Of a stretch of DNA of 64,000 nt, positions 16,485-25,347 are shown in pieces. The notes beneath the pieces are model-generated. The model was not told the DNA's origin. It searched no databases and worked only from the letters and a program-made list of their open reading frames with translations. The stretch comes from Larkinella insperata. Lineage in GTDB: Bacteria; Bacteroidota; Bacteroidia; Cytophagales; Spirosomataceae. Each line of letters opens with the position of its first letter. Position 1 is the first letter of the stretch. The position numbers and the translations under genes were made by a program. The stretch spans positions 6,097,501-6,161,500 of the forward strand of contig NZ_CP110973.1 of assembly GCF_026248825.1 (NCBI RefSeq). Reading direction: 5' to 3'.

Positions 16485-16533
16485 CAAAGCTACAAATCCG
16501 CTTTCATATTCCATCAGTACTTTCTGTACTTCC

Positions 16534-18048
16534 ATGCACCGGTCCTTTGCCTGTCTGTTAAGTTGTATTTTCATAATTGCCCAGGTTGGCTACTCGCGGC
16601 CGCTTACCGATTCGCTGGCCCTGCAACGGTTGCAAAATACCGTCAATCAATTGCAAACCAGTCCTTTGGTTCGCAACGGAACGGCGGCCCTTTCGGTGCG
16701 ACGCGTACGGGATGGCGCAGTCCTGCTGGCGTATAACGCCCAGTTAAGCCTGCCTTCAGCCTCAACGCTGAAGCTGGCCACAACGGCGACCGCCCTGGCT
16801 GTCATGGGCGACAATTACACCTACCGCACTACCCTGGAATACGACGGAACCATTCGGGATAGTGTGCTGAATGGAAATTTATACATCCGGGGTTCGGGCG
16901 ACCCTTCGCTGGGAAGCAACCGCTTCGCCGAGTTTGCCGCCGCCCCCACCCTGCTGCGCACCTGGACGGAAATGGTGCAGAGTGCCGGTATCAAACAAAT
17001 TGCGGGTGCCGTGATCGGGGATGCCACGGCGATCCGATCGCTGCCGGTACCCGACACCTGGGTTTGGGGAGATATGGGGAATTACTACGGCGCGGGGGTT
17101 TCTGGCCTGAATTTCAACGAAAATCTTTACCGGGCAGTGTTCAAACCCGCCAAAACCGTGGGGCAACCCGCTCCGCTGCTCCGCACCGAACCCGCTACGC
17201 CCTTTCTGCGGCTACAGAACAATGTCCGAACCGGCCCGCCAGGTTCGGGCGATGAAGTGATTATTTACAATGCGCCCTTCACGACCCAGGCATTTCTGGA
17301 AGGAACCGTTCCGGCGGGTGTGAGCGAATTCGGAGTAAAAGGCTCGCTGCCGGACCCGGCGTTTTTCACGGCCTTTGCCCTCCACGAACGGCTCGCCAAA
17401 GTGGGTATTGTGGTCAATAATGCGCCATTGGCTATTGGGCCGGGCCGTAATCCGGAAATGCCCCTTGCTCCGGGCGGCAAACGAACCCAACTCCACCTTC
17501 ATACGTCGGTGCCGCTGGCCGAACTGGCCCGGCTCACCAATCACCAGAGCATTAATTTATACGCGGAGTCGCTGCTGTTGCTGGCCGGTACCACGCTGGC
17601 CAAAGCACCGGTAACGACCGAACAGGCCATTCAGTACCTGGTCCGGTTCTGGCAAAGCAAGGGGGTTGATTTGAGCGGCTTCCGGCCAAAGGACGGCAGC
17701 GGACTATCGCCCGTTGGGGCGGTGACAGCCACCAGCCTGTCCGGCATATTGGCAGCCATGTCGAAGGAAAAGAGTTTTCTTCCGTTTTACGACAGCATTC
17801 CCGTGGTGGGTGAGTCCGGTACGGTGAAAAGCCTGGGACGCGGTACGGCGGCTGCGGGCAACGTACGGGCCAAAAGCGGCACCATCGAGGGCGTTCGGGC
17901 CTATGCCGGTTATGCCACTTCGGCCGACGGTGAATTACTGAGTTTTACCGTACTGGTCAATAAATACCAACCCGGCTCACTGAAAGGGGTAATGAACTAC
18001 CTGGAGCAAATCATGGCGCAACTAACGGCCCTAAATGCCAACAATTAA
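16534..18048 (+). CDS. dacB: D-alanyl-D-alanine carboxypeptidase/endopeptidase (PBP4 type, S13)
   Basis: 504 residues from ATG 16534, which starts a signal peptide (MHRSFACLLSCIFIIAQVGYS). The longer frame from 16441 has no sensible leader and runs over the candidate promoter. Active-site motifs: SxxK in PSASTLKLATT, SxN in NHQSINLYAE, KSG in VRAKSGTIEGVRAYAGY. The long insertion between SxxK and SxN is the usual S13 feature. It trims or cross-link-cleaves peptidoglycan in the periplasm. The 3' end is only 15 bp from the convergent response regulator gene and no terminator is visible between them. Confidence 0.93.
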   Translation: MHRSFACLLSCIFIIAQVGYSRPLTDSLALQRLQNTVNQLQTSPLVRNGTAALSVRRVRDGAVLLAYNAQLSLPSASTLKLATTATALAVMGDNYTYRTTLEYDGTIRDSVLNGNLYIRGSGDPSLGSNRFAEFAAAPTLLRTWTEMVQSAGIKQIAGAVIGDATAIRSLPVPDTWVWGDMGNYYGAGVSGLNFNENLYRAVFKPAKTVGQPAPLLRTEPATPFLRLQNNVRTGPPGSGDEVIIYNAPFTTQAFLEGTVPAGVSEFGVKGSLPDPAFFTAFALHERLAKVGIVVNNAPLAIGPGRNPEMPLAPGGKRTQLHLHTSVPLAELARLTNHQSINLYAESLLLLAGTTLAKAPVTTEQAIQYLVRFWQSKGVDLSGFRPKDGSGLSPVGAVTATSLSGILAAMSKEKSFLPFYDSIPVVGESGTVKSLGRGTAAAGNVRAKSGTIEGVRAYAGYATSADGELLSFTVLVNKYQPGSLKGVMNYLEQIMAQLTALNANN

Positions 18049-18063
18049 CCTGGCAAGGCAAAC

Positions 18064-18522
18064 TCATCCCGGACGACCGCTTACCTTAACGACGTTGAAC
18101 CAATATTCCCCGATCGTCTGCGTAATATCCATTAGTTTTTTAAACGATGCGGGTTTGGTGATGAAGCTGTTGGCACCCCACAAGTACGAATTATCAATAT
18201 CGATGCTGGCGTCGGACGTGGTAAGTACCACCACCGGAATGTGCCGCAGATCGCGGTCGGCTTTAATCTCCTGCAGGGCTTCCCGGCCGTCTTTGCGCGG
18301 CATGTTCAAATCCAGCAAAATCAACTCCGGCAGGGGATGCTCAGCGCTCTCGTAACGGCCTGTACGACGCAGGAATTCCATCAATTCCTCGCCATCCTCC
18401 ACCACATTCATTTCGGTCACGGGAAACTGCTGACGAAAGGCTTCACGCGTCAGGAAGCGGTCATCTTCGTCGTCATCAGCCAAGAGAATATGTACTGGTT
18501 TCGTGAGTTGCTGCATTGTCAT
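18064..18522 (-). CDS. Single-domain response regulator (Rcp1-like)
   Basis: 152 residues from ATG 18522 (MTMQQLTKPVHILLADDDED); 18516 is an alternative. One receiver domain and no output domain. The acidic pocket is in LLADDDEDDRF, the phospho-acceptor Asp in LILLDLNMPRKDG, the Thr in VVVLTTSD and the Lys in FITKPASF. The extended loop with EHPLPELILLDLNMP is typical of Rcp1-type regulators, which pair with phytochrome-like kinases. It overlaps the end of the kinase gene by about 47 bp, so the two form one system. Confidence 0.92.
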   Translation of the reverse strand: MTMQQLTKPVHILLADDDEDDRFLTREAFRQQFPVTEMNVVEDGEELMEFLRRTGRYESAEHPLPELILLDLNMPRKDGREALQEIKADRDLRHIPVVVLTTSDASIDIDNSYLWGANSFITKPASFKKLMDITQTIGEYWFNVVKVSGRPG

Positions 18523-19966
18523 GAACAGATTGGGTCTGTTTTTCGGGTAAAATAATAATAAAGGTTGTGCCGACACCGGGTTGGCTTTGGGCGGTAATCA
18601 GACCTTTGTGATAACTAACGATCCGCTTACAAATGGCCAATCCGATGCCCGTTCCTTCATACGAATTCTTCCCGTGTAGGCGTTGAAAAATTTTAAAAAT
18701 GTGGTCAATGTACTTCTCATTGAAACCAATCCCATTGTCGCCAACGGTTATCTTATAATATTTTTTACCAGGAATTAGTTCTTCATAGACTTCCCCTTCC
18801 ACCGCTTCACCCGTAATTTTTATCAACGGTACCTGATCGGGTTTGGTAAACTTCAGGGCGTTCGAAATCAGATTGGCGAAAAGATGGTCCATCTGACTCT
18901 GAACAGCTTCAATCTCCCCTAACGTATCCATCTCAAACGCGGCTCCGACGGCTTTGATCGTAACTTCCTGATCACTCAGCACCCCCTCCAGTACCTCCGA
19001 CAACAGAACCGGCTGGAACGGCTCTTTTTTGCTGGAAATCCGGGAAAAATCCAGCAAATCCTTAATCATCTTCGACATCCGCTCCGCCGACTGCAGGATT
19101 TTACCTAAATAGACCATTGCTTCGGGCCGGAGGTCACTTCCGTACCGGTCGCGCATCAGGTAACCAAACGACTGTATTTTTCGGAGCGGTTCCTGCAGGT
19201 CATGCGAGGCCACAAAGGCAAACCGTTCCAGTTCTTCGTTAGATATTTCCAGTAATTGAATCTTCTCCTGAAGCTCATCTTCGTAAGCCCGTAGCTGATC
19301 TTCGGTCGACTGCCGCGTATTCAACTCATTCTCAAGGACATTGTAAGAAAGAATGAGCGTAACGAACATTAAGAGCGTGACCGTAAAGATTCCGACGAGC
19401 GTATTCCAGAAGTAGGCCGTAGCGGACCTAGAGCAAATATTGAACCGTTCCTGTTCAGATTTGTTCATCAATCTTATCTGGTCGCGAACCCGGTCCATAC
19501 GGCTTATTCCCAGCATCATATACGTCCGGGCGATGGAAAGGGGCAGCTTTCTTTTGACGGCATCCACCTGCTGCCCGGCCATCTCAATTTTCATATTGAT
19601 TCGTTTCGACAGCGAATCGAGGTTCTGGAGTTGAACCGGACGGTCGGCCAGCAGTTTGCTGAGCGAATCCAGTTCAGTCGGAAACTGGGGCAGCGCATTT
19701 TCGTACGCTTTCAGGTAAATGGGGTCGCCCGAGGAAGCTAAAAAGCCCCGCTCGCCGGTTTCCACTTCCGTAATGAGCGACGAAATACGGCCCAGCCGGT
19801 TCATGACCTCCTGGCTGTGCTTGATCTGATCGCTGGCTTTGCGGTACTGGTTGTAGGTGTATAACGTCAGCCCGAGTGCCACGACTATTAAAGCCAGAGC
19901 CACCCCGAATCCAATAACAATCCGTTTTTTAACGGTTTTTGGTAAAACTGATCGCAAACCCTTCAT
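18476..19966 (-). CDS. CHASE3-containing sensor histidine kinase
   Basis: 496 residues. Membrane helix 1 at about 16-37, a periplasmic CHASE3 domain at about 40-180 (LITEVETGERGFLASSGDPIYL is diagnostic), helix 2 at about 187-210, a short coiled coil, then the kinase. The H-box is FAFVASHDLQEPLRKIQSF. The ATPase has N-box FANLISNALKFT, G1 VGDNGIGF, F-box FKIFQRLHG and G2 YEGTGIGLAICKRIV. The H-box is of the phytochrome-like type, and the overlapping gene encodes an Rcp1-like receiver, its likely partner. The signal sensed is unknown. Chromophore domains are absent. Confidence 0.93.
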   Translation of the reverse strand: MKGLRSVLPKTVKKRIVIGFGVALALIVVALGLTLYTYNQYRKASDQIKHSQEVMNRLGRISSLITEVETGERGFLASSGDPIYLKAYENALPQFPTELDSLSKLLADRPVQLQNLDSLSKRINMKIEMAGQQVDAVKRKLPLSIARTYMMLGISRMDRVRDQIRLMNKSEQERFNICSRSATAYFWNTLVGIFTVTLLMFVTLILSYNVLENELNTRQSTEDQLRAYEDELQEKIQLLEISNEELERFAFVASHDLQEPLRKIQSFGYLMRDRYGSDLRPEAMVYLGKILQSAERMSKMIKDLLDFSRISSKKEPFQPVLLSEVLEGVLSDQEVTIKAVGAAFEMDTLGEIEAVQSQMDHLFANLISNALKFTKPDQVPLIKITGEAVEGEVYEELIPGKKYYKITVGDNGIGFNEKYIDHIFKIFQRLHGKNSYEGTGIGLAICKRIVSYHKGLITAQSQPGVGTTFIIILPEKQTQSVHDNAATHETSTYSLG

Positions 19967-20080
19967 ATAAACAGCTGGTCAGTTTCTGAATCGTGTTTTC
20001 AGTTGCATACTGCTGTATTGCCACCACATCGGTGGGGGCTAGGTCCATTTCTGAAAACCCTTACAAAAGTTGGCTATTTG

Positions 20081-20620
20081 TTACCGAATAGTTTCAACCA
20101 CCAGATTATGGTTGGTGTAAATACAAATATCCGCTGCAATATGCAAACTTTCCCGAACCATTTCTTCAGCCGTTAGCTGAGAAGCGTGTTTTTTTAAGGC
20201 AACGGCCGCCGATTGGGCATACATACTGCCCGATCCGATGGCCGCAATCTGATTGTCGGGTTCCAGCACATCGCCGGTACCCGAAATTACCAGCAGATCT
20301 TCCTTGGAGGCCACAATCAGCATGGCTTCCAGCCGGCGCAGATACCGGTCCGTCCGCCATTCCTTGGCCAGCTCAATGGCCGCCCGCTTTAAATTTCCGC
20401 CGTAGGCATTGAGTTTTTCTTCAAACCGTTCGATCAGCGTAAAGGCATCCGCCGTAGACCCGGCGAAACCCGCCAGTACTTTGCCGTTCATCAGGCTCCG
20501 GACTTTGCGTACATTACTTTTTGCAATGGTATTGCCCATGGTGGCCTGTCCGTCGGCCCCCAGTGCGATTTCGCCGTTGTGCAGAATACCAACGACGGTT
20601 GTGGCGTGAATCTTTTGCAT
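20081..20620 (-). CDS. hslV: ATP-dependent protease subunit HslV
   Basis: 179 residues, proteasome-like N-terminal nucleophile hydrolase that degrades proteins with the HslU ATPase. The catalytic Thr should be Thr7 in MQKIHATTVVGI, exposed after removal of a short propeptide. LGADGQATMGNTIAKSNVRKVR, LAGFAGSTADAFTLIERFE and AIGSGSMYAQSAAVAL are hallmark strings. hslU is not adjacent, unlike the hslVU operon of many bacteria. It lies downstream of aceF on the same strand, separated by a hairpin. Confidence 0.94.
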   Translation of the reverse strand: MQKIHATTVVGILHNGEIALGADGQATMGNTIAKSNVRKVRSLMNGKVLAGFAGSTADAFTLIERFEEKLNAYGGNLKRAAIELAKEWRTDRYLRRLEAMLIVASKEDLLVISGTGDVLEPDNQIAAIGSGSMYAQSAAVALKKHASQLTAEEMVRESLHIAADICIYTNHNLVVETIR

Positions 20621-20640
20621 TCGTTCTATATATCAATGGA

Positions 20641-20707
20641 TAAGGTTTAACACCTGACTGCGGAAAATCGGAATTCGATCTCCAGACCGGTCAGACGCTA
20701 AACCTTA
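20641..20707 (-). terminator. Hairpin after aceF
   Basis: TAAGGTTTA at 20641-20649 and TAAACCTTA at 20699-20707 are a perfect 9-bp inverted repeat, with TGAC/GTCA pairing further inside. It lies between the aceF stop and the hslV start, both leftward. There is no clear T-run, so it may be a weak terminator or processing site. Confidence 0.45.
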
Positions 20708-20726
20708 AACGAAACAACTATTTTTT

Positions 20727-22451
20727 TTATACCAGCATGGTGAACGGATTTTCCAGCAAGCCCTTGAAGGTTTGCAGGAACGACGCGCCCGTAGCGCCGT
20801 CGACCGTCCGGTGGTCGCACGAAAGCGTCACTTTCATCACGTTGGTCGGTTTGGGCACCAGAACACCCGTTTCGTCTTTTTCAAACATGACGGTTTGTTT
20901 AATCGCGCCAACTGCCATGATGCAGGAATCGGGCGGATTGATGATGGCCGTAAATTCGTCGATGCCAAACATACCGAGGTTGGAAATCGAGAACGTGCTG
21001 CCTTCCCAGTCTTTCGGCTGAAGTTTTTTGTCTTTGGCTTTTCCGGCCAGATCCTTCACTTCACCCGAAATCGCCGACAGCGTTTTCTGGTCCGCATTCC
21101 GGATAACCGGCACAAGCAGCCCTTCGTCGACGGCCACGGCAACACCGATGTTGACGTAATTGTACCGCCGGATTTTGTCGCCCAGCCACGAAGAGTTCAC
21201 CGCCGGGTGTTTTTTCAGCGCCAGGGCCGCGGCTTTCAGCACGAAATCGTTGAACGACACTTTCACCGGGCTGACCTCGTTGACCTTGCCGCGCAGTTCC
21301 ATCGCCTTGTCCATGTTAATTTCCATGGTCAGGTAGAAATGCGGAGCGGTAAACAGACTTTCCGACAGACGACGGGCAATGGTTTTCCGCATCTGCGAAA
21401 CCGGAATGTCCTCGTAGCTTCCTGCCGGAGCCGGAGCGGGCTGGGCCGACGGTGCTGCGGGGGCTGGTTGCTGAGCCGCCGGTTTTTCGGCCGGAGCGGG
21501 GGCCGGAGCCGATTTGGCCGCGGGCTGGAAGCTTTCCACATCCCGTTTCACAATCCGTCCTTCCGGACCGGAGCCCTGTACATCGGACAGATTAACCCCT
21601 TTCTCTTTGGCAATTTGCTTAGCCAGCGGAGAAGCCAGCACCCGATCGTGCCCGTTGCTGCCCGCGTTCTCAGCCGAGGCCGATTTTTCGGCCGGTTTAA
21701 CTTCGGCCTGGGGAGCTTCCGAAGCGGAAGCTTCCGGCTGCGGAGCCGCTTCAGGTTGCCCTCCGCCCTGGAGTAATACTTTGAAGTCGGCGCCTTTCTC
21801 GCCCACCACCGCAATAACTTCGTCCACGGCAACGGAGCTACCTTCTTTGACACCGACGTAGAGCAAGGTTCCTTCTTCGTAGGCTTCGAGGTCCATCGTG
21901 GCTTTGTCGGTTTCAACTTCCGCCAGTACGTCACCCGATTTAACGGTATCACCTTCTTTTTTGTGCCAGGCCACGATGGTGCCTTCGGTCATGGTATCGC
22001 TCATTTTCGGCATCCGAATCACCGTCGCATTGACGTTCGGAGCCGGAGCCGCCGAAACGGCTTTCGGATCGGGCGTCTGGCTGGTGGCCTGATCGGCCTG
22101 CGAACCGGCCGGGCTAGGCGCCGGATTTGGTTTTTCGGCGGGTGCTTCAGCTTTGGTTTCGGAAGAACCGTTGGAAGAATCAGCGCCCTCCAGCAATCCT
22201 TTATAATCTTCGCCAGCTTTCCCGATTACGGCAATTACTCCGTCGATTGGTACAGACTGACCTTTCTCAACACCAATGTATAACAACGTTCCTTCGTCGT
22301 ATGCTTCCAGGTCCATTGTCGCCTTATCGGTTTCGACCTCGGCCAGCACGTCGCCCGACTTGACGGTGTCGCCCACTTTCTTATGCCATTCAGCGATGAC
22401 ACCTTCGGTCATGGTGTCGCTCATCTTGGGCATTCGGATTAATTCTGCCAT
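20727..22451 (-). CDS. aceF: Pyruvate dehydrogenase complex E2, dihydrolipoamide acetyltransferase
   Basis: 574 residues with two lipoyl domains (about 1-85 and 145-225), each carrying ETDKATMDLEAY where the Lys is lipoylated. Ala/Pro-rich linkers join them to a peripheral subunit-binding domain (about 275-315, ASPLAKQIAKEKGVNLSDVQ). The catalytic domain ends in SCDHRTVDGATGASFL, with the active-site His and Asp. It transfers acetyl groups to CoA. The two lipoyl regions are close at DNA level too (about 22271-22445 and 21849-22023), marking an internal duplication. E1 and E3 genes are not adjacent. The product fits pyruvate dehydrogenase better than oxoglutarate dehydrogenase because of the two-lipoyl form and the catalytic motif. 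Confidence 0.92.
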   Translation of the reverse strand: MAELIRMPKMSDTMTEGVIAEWHKKVGDTVKSGDVLAEVETDKATMDLEAYDEGTLLYIGVEKGQSVPIDGVIAVIGKAGEDYKGLLEGADSSNGSSETKAEAPAEKPNPAPSPAGSQADQATSQTPDPKAVSAAPAPNVNATVIRMPKMSDTMTEGTIVAWHKKEGDTVKSGDVLAEVETDKATMDLEAYEEGTLLYVGVKEGSSVAVDEVIAVVGEKGADFKVLLQGGGQPEAAPQPEASASEAPQAEVKPAEKSASAENAGSNGHDRVLASPLAKQIAKEKGVNLSDVQGSGPEGRIVKRDVESFQPAAKSAPAPAPAEKPAAQQPAPAAPSAQPAPAPAGSYEDIPVSQMRKTIARRLSESLFTAPHFYLTMEINMDKAMELRGKVNEVSPVKVSFNDFVLKAAALALKKHPAVNSSWLGDKIRRYNYVNIGVAVAVDEGLLVPVIRNADQKTLSAISGEVKDLAGKAKDKKLQPKDWEGSTFSISNLGMFGIDEFTAIINPPDSCIMAVGAIKQTVMFEKDETGVLVPKPTNVMKVTLSCDHRTVDGATGASFLQTFKGLLENPFTMLV

Positions 22452-22495
22452 ATGCGGTTTTGTGCAAGTATATCAGTAGTTCTACTTCGAGTGTC

Positions 22496-22503
22496 CAAAA
22501 TTA
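22496..22503 (-). promoter_or_regulatory. Candidate -7 box of aceF
   Basis: Reading leftward the sequence is TAATTTTG, an exact TAnnTTTG, about 45 nt upstream of the aceF ATG. No -33 TTG at the normal spacing. Confidence 0.45.
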
Positions 22504-22603
22504 GAAGAAAGCGGGGAAAGTTGGTTAACCTGACGCGAAGTTTCCACTTATCCGCTTTGATTTGCAAATTGCCGCCGAATTGTCACCCACCCCTTATTCC
22601 GGT

Positions 22604-24340
22604 ATGAATCGCAGAAATTTCCTTGAATCCGTCACCCTCGGCAGCGCGGCTGCCTCCGCCTTCTCACCTGGTATGATCAGCCCGGCGCAGGCCGAACCAC
22701 GCTGGACCGCGCCCGTCAAATCTAGTAACGAATTTTCGGCGGATGTGGTTATTGCAGGCGGTGGATTGGGCGGTTGCGCAGCAGCTCTGGCGGCTTTGCG
22801 GTCTGGTCTACGGGTTATCCTGACGGAAGAAACCGACTGGATCGGCGGGCAAATCAGCCAGCAGGGCGTGCCCCCCGACGAACACCAGTGGATTGAAACC
22901 CACGGAGCCACCCGGCTCTACCGGACGTTCCGCACGGCGGTTCGGGAGTACTACATCCGGAATTATCCCCTGACCGAGGAAGCCCGCAACCGGCAGCACC
23001 TGAATCCCGGCGACGGCGCGGTTTCCCGGCTGTGTCACGAACCCCGCGTGGCCGTGGCAGTTTTGCTGGACATGCTGGCACCCTACCAGAGTTCCCAACA
23101 ATTGACGATCTTACTCGACCATAAAGTGGTTAGCGCCGACACCACCGGTGACCGCGTACGGGCGTTGAAGGCCCTTAGTTTCCGCAGCGGCAAGGAAGTC
23201 GTGCTGACGGCCCCGTATTTTGTGGATGCCACCGAACTGGGCGATCTGCTACCGCTGACCGGCACCGAATTTGTTACCGGTACGGAATCCAAAAAAGAAA
23301 CCGGCGAGCTGCACGCGCCCGAGCAGGCCGATCCGAATAACCAGCAGTCGTTCACGGTTTGCTTTGCGATGGATTATGTGCCGATGCTTCAGAACAAACC
23401 CGTTCAGCACCTGATTGAAAAGCCGAAAGAATACGATTTCTGGCGCAACCTGGTGCCGAAGCTGACCCCCGCCTGGTCCGGAAAACTGCTCGACCTTTCC
23501 TATTCAAACCCATCAACGCTGGAACCCAAGAAACTCGGCTTCCACCCCGAAGGCATCGCAACCGGGTCGCTGCTCAACCTGTGGAATTACCGGCGGCTGA
23601 TCAACAAGAATAACTTCAAACCCGGCACGTTCCAGAGCGACATAACCGTTGTGAACTGGCCGCAGAATGATTATATGCTGGGCAATCTGGTGGGCGTCGG
23701 CGAAAAGGAATTTAAAAAACACGTCGACCGGGCCAAGCAGCTCAGCCTGTCGCTTTTCTACTGGCTCCAAACCGAAGCGCCCCGCCCGGACGGTGGGCTG
23801 GGCTGGCCCGGCCTGCGGCTGCGCCCCGACATCATGGGAACGGAAGACGGCATGGCCAAATACCCGTACGTTCGGGAGTCGCGCCGGATCAAGGCGGTCT
23901 TTACGGTTCGGGAAGAACACGTCGGAGCGGCCAACCGGGCCATGATAACGGGCCAGAAGTCGGGCAACAAAGCCGCCGATTTCTACGACAGCGTCGGCAC
24001 CGGCTATTACCACATTGATTTGCACCCGAGCAGTGGCGGCAACAACTACATTGATTTTGCTTCGCTGCCTTTCCAGATTCCGCTGGGGGCGCTGCTCCCC
24101 AACCGAATGGAAAACCTGTTGCCCGCCAACAAAAACATCGGCACCACCCACATCACCAACGGCTGTTACCGCCTGCATCCGGTGGAATGGAGCATCGGCG
24201 AAGCGGTTGGCCAGTTGGTGGCGTTTTCGCTCGGTAAGAACGTGATCCCCCGCGCCGTTCGGGAGCAAAAACCGTTACTGGACGAGTTTCAGAACCTGGT
24301 GCGCAAACACGGCATTGAAACGAACTGGCCGAAATCGTAA
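22604..24340 (+). CDS. Exported FAD-dependent oxidoreductase (PF12831 type)
   Basis: 578 residues from ATG 22604 (MNRRNFLESVTLGSAAASAF). The leader has a twin Arg (NRRNFL) before a mild hydrophobic stretch and PAQAEP, so a Tat signal is likely; an in-frame ATG at 22562 would displace it. The dinucleotide fold is in VVIAGGGLGGCAAALAALRSG, followed by EETDWIGGQISQQGVPPDEHQWIE, typical of the FAD_oxidored family. Later strings are YFVDATELGDLLPLTGTEFVTG, RESRRIKAVFTVREEHVG and THITNGCYRLHPVEWSIGEA. The substrate is unknown. It converges to within 1 bp of the MpaB-like gene. Confidence 0.85.
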   Translation: MNRRNFLESVTLGSAAASAFSPGMISPAQAEPRWTAPVKSSNEFSADVVIAGGGLGGCAAALAALRSGLRVILTEETDWIGGQISQQGVPPDEHQWIETHGATRLYRTFRTAVREYYIRNYPLTEEARNRQHLNPGDGAVSRLCHEPRVAVAVLLDMLAPYQSSQQLTILLDHKVVSADTTGDRVRALKALSFRSGKEVVLTAPYFVDATELGDLLPLTGTEFVTGTESKKETGELHAPEQADPNNQQSFTVCFAMDYVPMLQNKPVQHLIEKPKEYDFWRNLVPKLTPAWSGKLLDLSYSNPSTLEPKKLGFHPEGIATGSLLNLWNYRRLINKNNFKPGTFQSDITVVNWPQNDYMLGNLVGVGEKEFKKHVDRAKQLSLSLFYWLQTEAPRPDGGLGWPGLRLRPDIMGTEDGMAKYPYVRESRRIKAVFTVREEHVGAANRAMITGQKSGNKAADFYDSVGTGYYHIDLHPSSGGNNYIDFASLPFQIPLGALLPNRMENLLPANKNIGTTHITNGCYRLHPVEWSIGEAVGQLVAFSLGKNVIPRAVREQKPLLDEFQNLVRKHGIETNWPKS

Positions 24341-24341
24341 C

Positions 24342-25154
24342 CTAGTTGTGTTCGGACAGAACACCCGTCGGTCGGGCGGAGGAACCTCCCCGCCCCTTCT
24401 TCTGGTCCAGCGCCCGGACCTGCTGAAGGTACTCGTTCGGCAGCAGGATTTGCTGGGTGATGGCCCGTAACCGAAGCCGAAGCAAGACTTTATAAAGCCA
24501 CATCATCGACGCCAATAGCGGTCGGTTGGGTAAGTTCAACCGGCTGCTGACGGCTTCGGGCACCAGCAGGGACTGCGCCTGAAGAAGCAGGCCGTACCGC
24601 CAGTTTCCCAATTCTTCCCGGTAGCGCATAAAAAGTTTTTCCGTAAACGGGCTGTGTACCAGATCCCGATCCAGGTGAACCTGCCGGTCTACCTGCCACT
24701 CAGCGTAGGTTCGTGGCAAATCCGGAACCCCCATGCCTTCCCCCACCCGCCGGAACGTATCAAAAACCTCTTCCCGTTCCGGGGCCGTCAGGGGCCGGTG
24801 CAGTAGTTCGAAGGCCCGTTCCGAGTAATCCATCAGCATGTACAAAACGTCGCGGTAGGCCCAATCCGGAATCTGCGCTCCCCGGCTTTTTTCCACCCCG
24901 CCGTGAATCGCCCGCATCCGGTTGATGGCCCCGACGGCTTTTTCGTAGGGCATAAACACAATCTCCTGGGCGTATTTAACGGTTGAAAACAAACGACCAA
25001 TGGGATCGGCGGGAAGCTTGCCGGTGAAAAACAGCCAGTCAACGGCCCGGTTAACGGCAAACTCGGCGGCTCCACCCGCAAAAATCAGCAAAATCACATC
25101 GGCGTCTCCCCATATTTTCCGCACAATGGAATCTTCACGAACAAAGTAACGCAT
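24342..25154 (-). CDS. Oxygenase MpaB family protein (DUF2236)
   Basis: 270 residues from ATG 25154 (MRYFVREDSIVRKIWGDADVI); the frame extends to 25205 but the extra residues do not look family-like. The order VLLIFAGGAAEF, DPIGRLFSTVKYAQEIVF, AVGAINRMRAIHGGVE and the later AYRDVLYMLMDYSERAFELL matches DUF2236/MpaB, a heme-binding helical family related to latex-clearing oxygenase. The His of MRAIHGGV is the likely heme contact by analogy. Divergent from the TonB receptor gene. Confidence 0.85.
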   Translation of the reverse strand: MRYFVREDSIVRKIWGDADVILLIFAGGAAEFAVNRAVDWLFFTGKLPADPIGRLFSTVKYAQEIVFMPYEKAVGAINRMRAIHGGVEKSRGAQIPDWAYRDVLYMLMDYSERAFELLHRPLTAPEREEVFDTFRRVGEGMGVPDLPRTYAEWQVDRQVHLDRDLVHSPFTEKLFMRYREELGNWRYGLLLQAQSLLVPEAVSSRLNLPNRPLLASMMWLYKVLLRLRLRAITQQILLPNEYLQQVRALDQKKGRGGSSARPTGVLSEHN

Positions 25155-25268
25155 ACCAAAATTCTGAATTTTTAAGCTGGCCGATTGAATTTCTGACCAG
25201 CACACAACGGAAGAACAATTTCCTGTTTTTTTTCGATCAGGCTACAAAATAAGAAAGAGCTAAACAAT

Positions 25269-25311
25269 ACGGCTTCCATTTTGAGAAGCCGTTTACTTTC
25301 ATTTTATTTTG
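25269..25311 (+). promoter_or_regulatory. Candidate promoter and overlapping dyad of the TonB receptor gene
   Basis: ACGGCTTC at 25269-25276 and GAAGCCGT at 25285-25292 are a perfect dyad with 8-nt spacer. The TTG at 25281-25283 inside the spacer is 21 bp before TATTTTG at 25305-25311, a near -7 box (one base short of TAnnTTTG). The dyad would thus centre on the -33 element, which suits a repressor operator. It could instead be a transcript hairpin. Confidence 0.4.
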
Positions 25312-25347
25312 CGCATTCACTGAATCAACAATCAATCGTTCTATTTA

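Noticed and set aside
20772..21776. 334-codon open frame antisense to the pyruvate dehydrogenase E2 gene
   Set aside because: The Arg/Phe/Gly-rich translation is the mirror of Ala/Pro-rich linker codons; the sense frame has clear lipoyl and catalytic motifs.
23513..24268. 251-codon minus-strand frame opposite the FAD oxidoreductase gene
   Set aside because: Lies wholly within a gene with intact FAD motifs and continuous homology-like sequence.
25269..25292. Calling the ACGGCTTC/GAAGCCGT hairpin a terminator
   Set aside because: It lies between two divergent gene starts, so no transcript ends there, and there is no T-run right after the stem.
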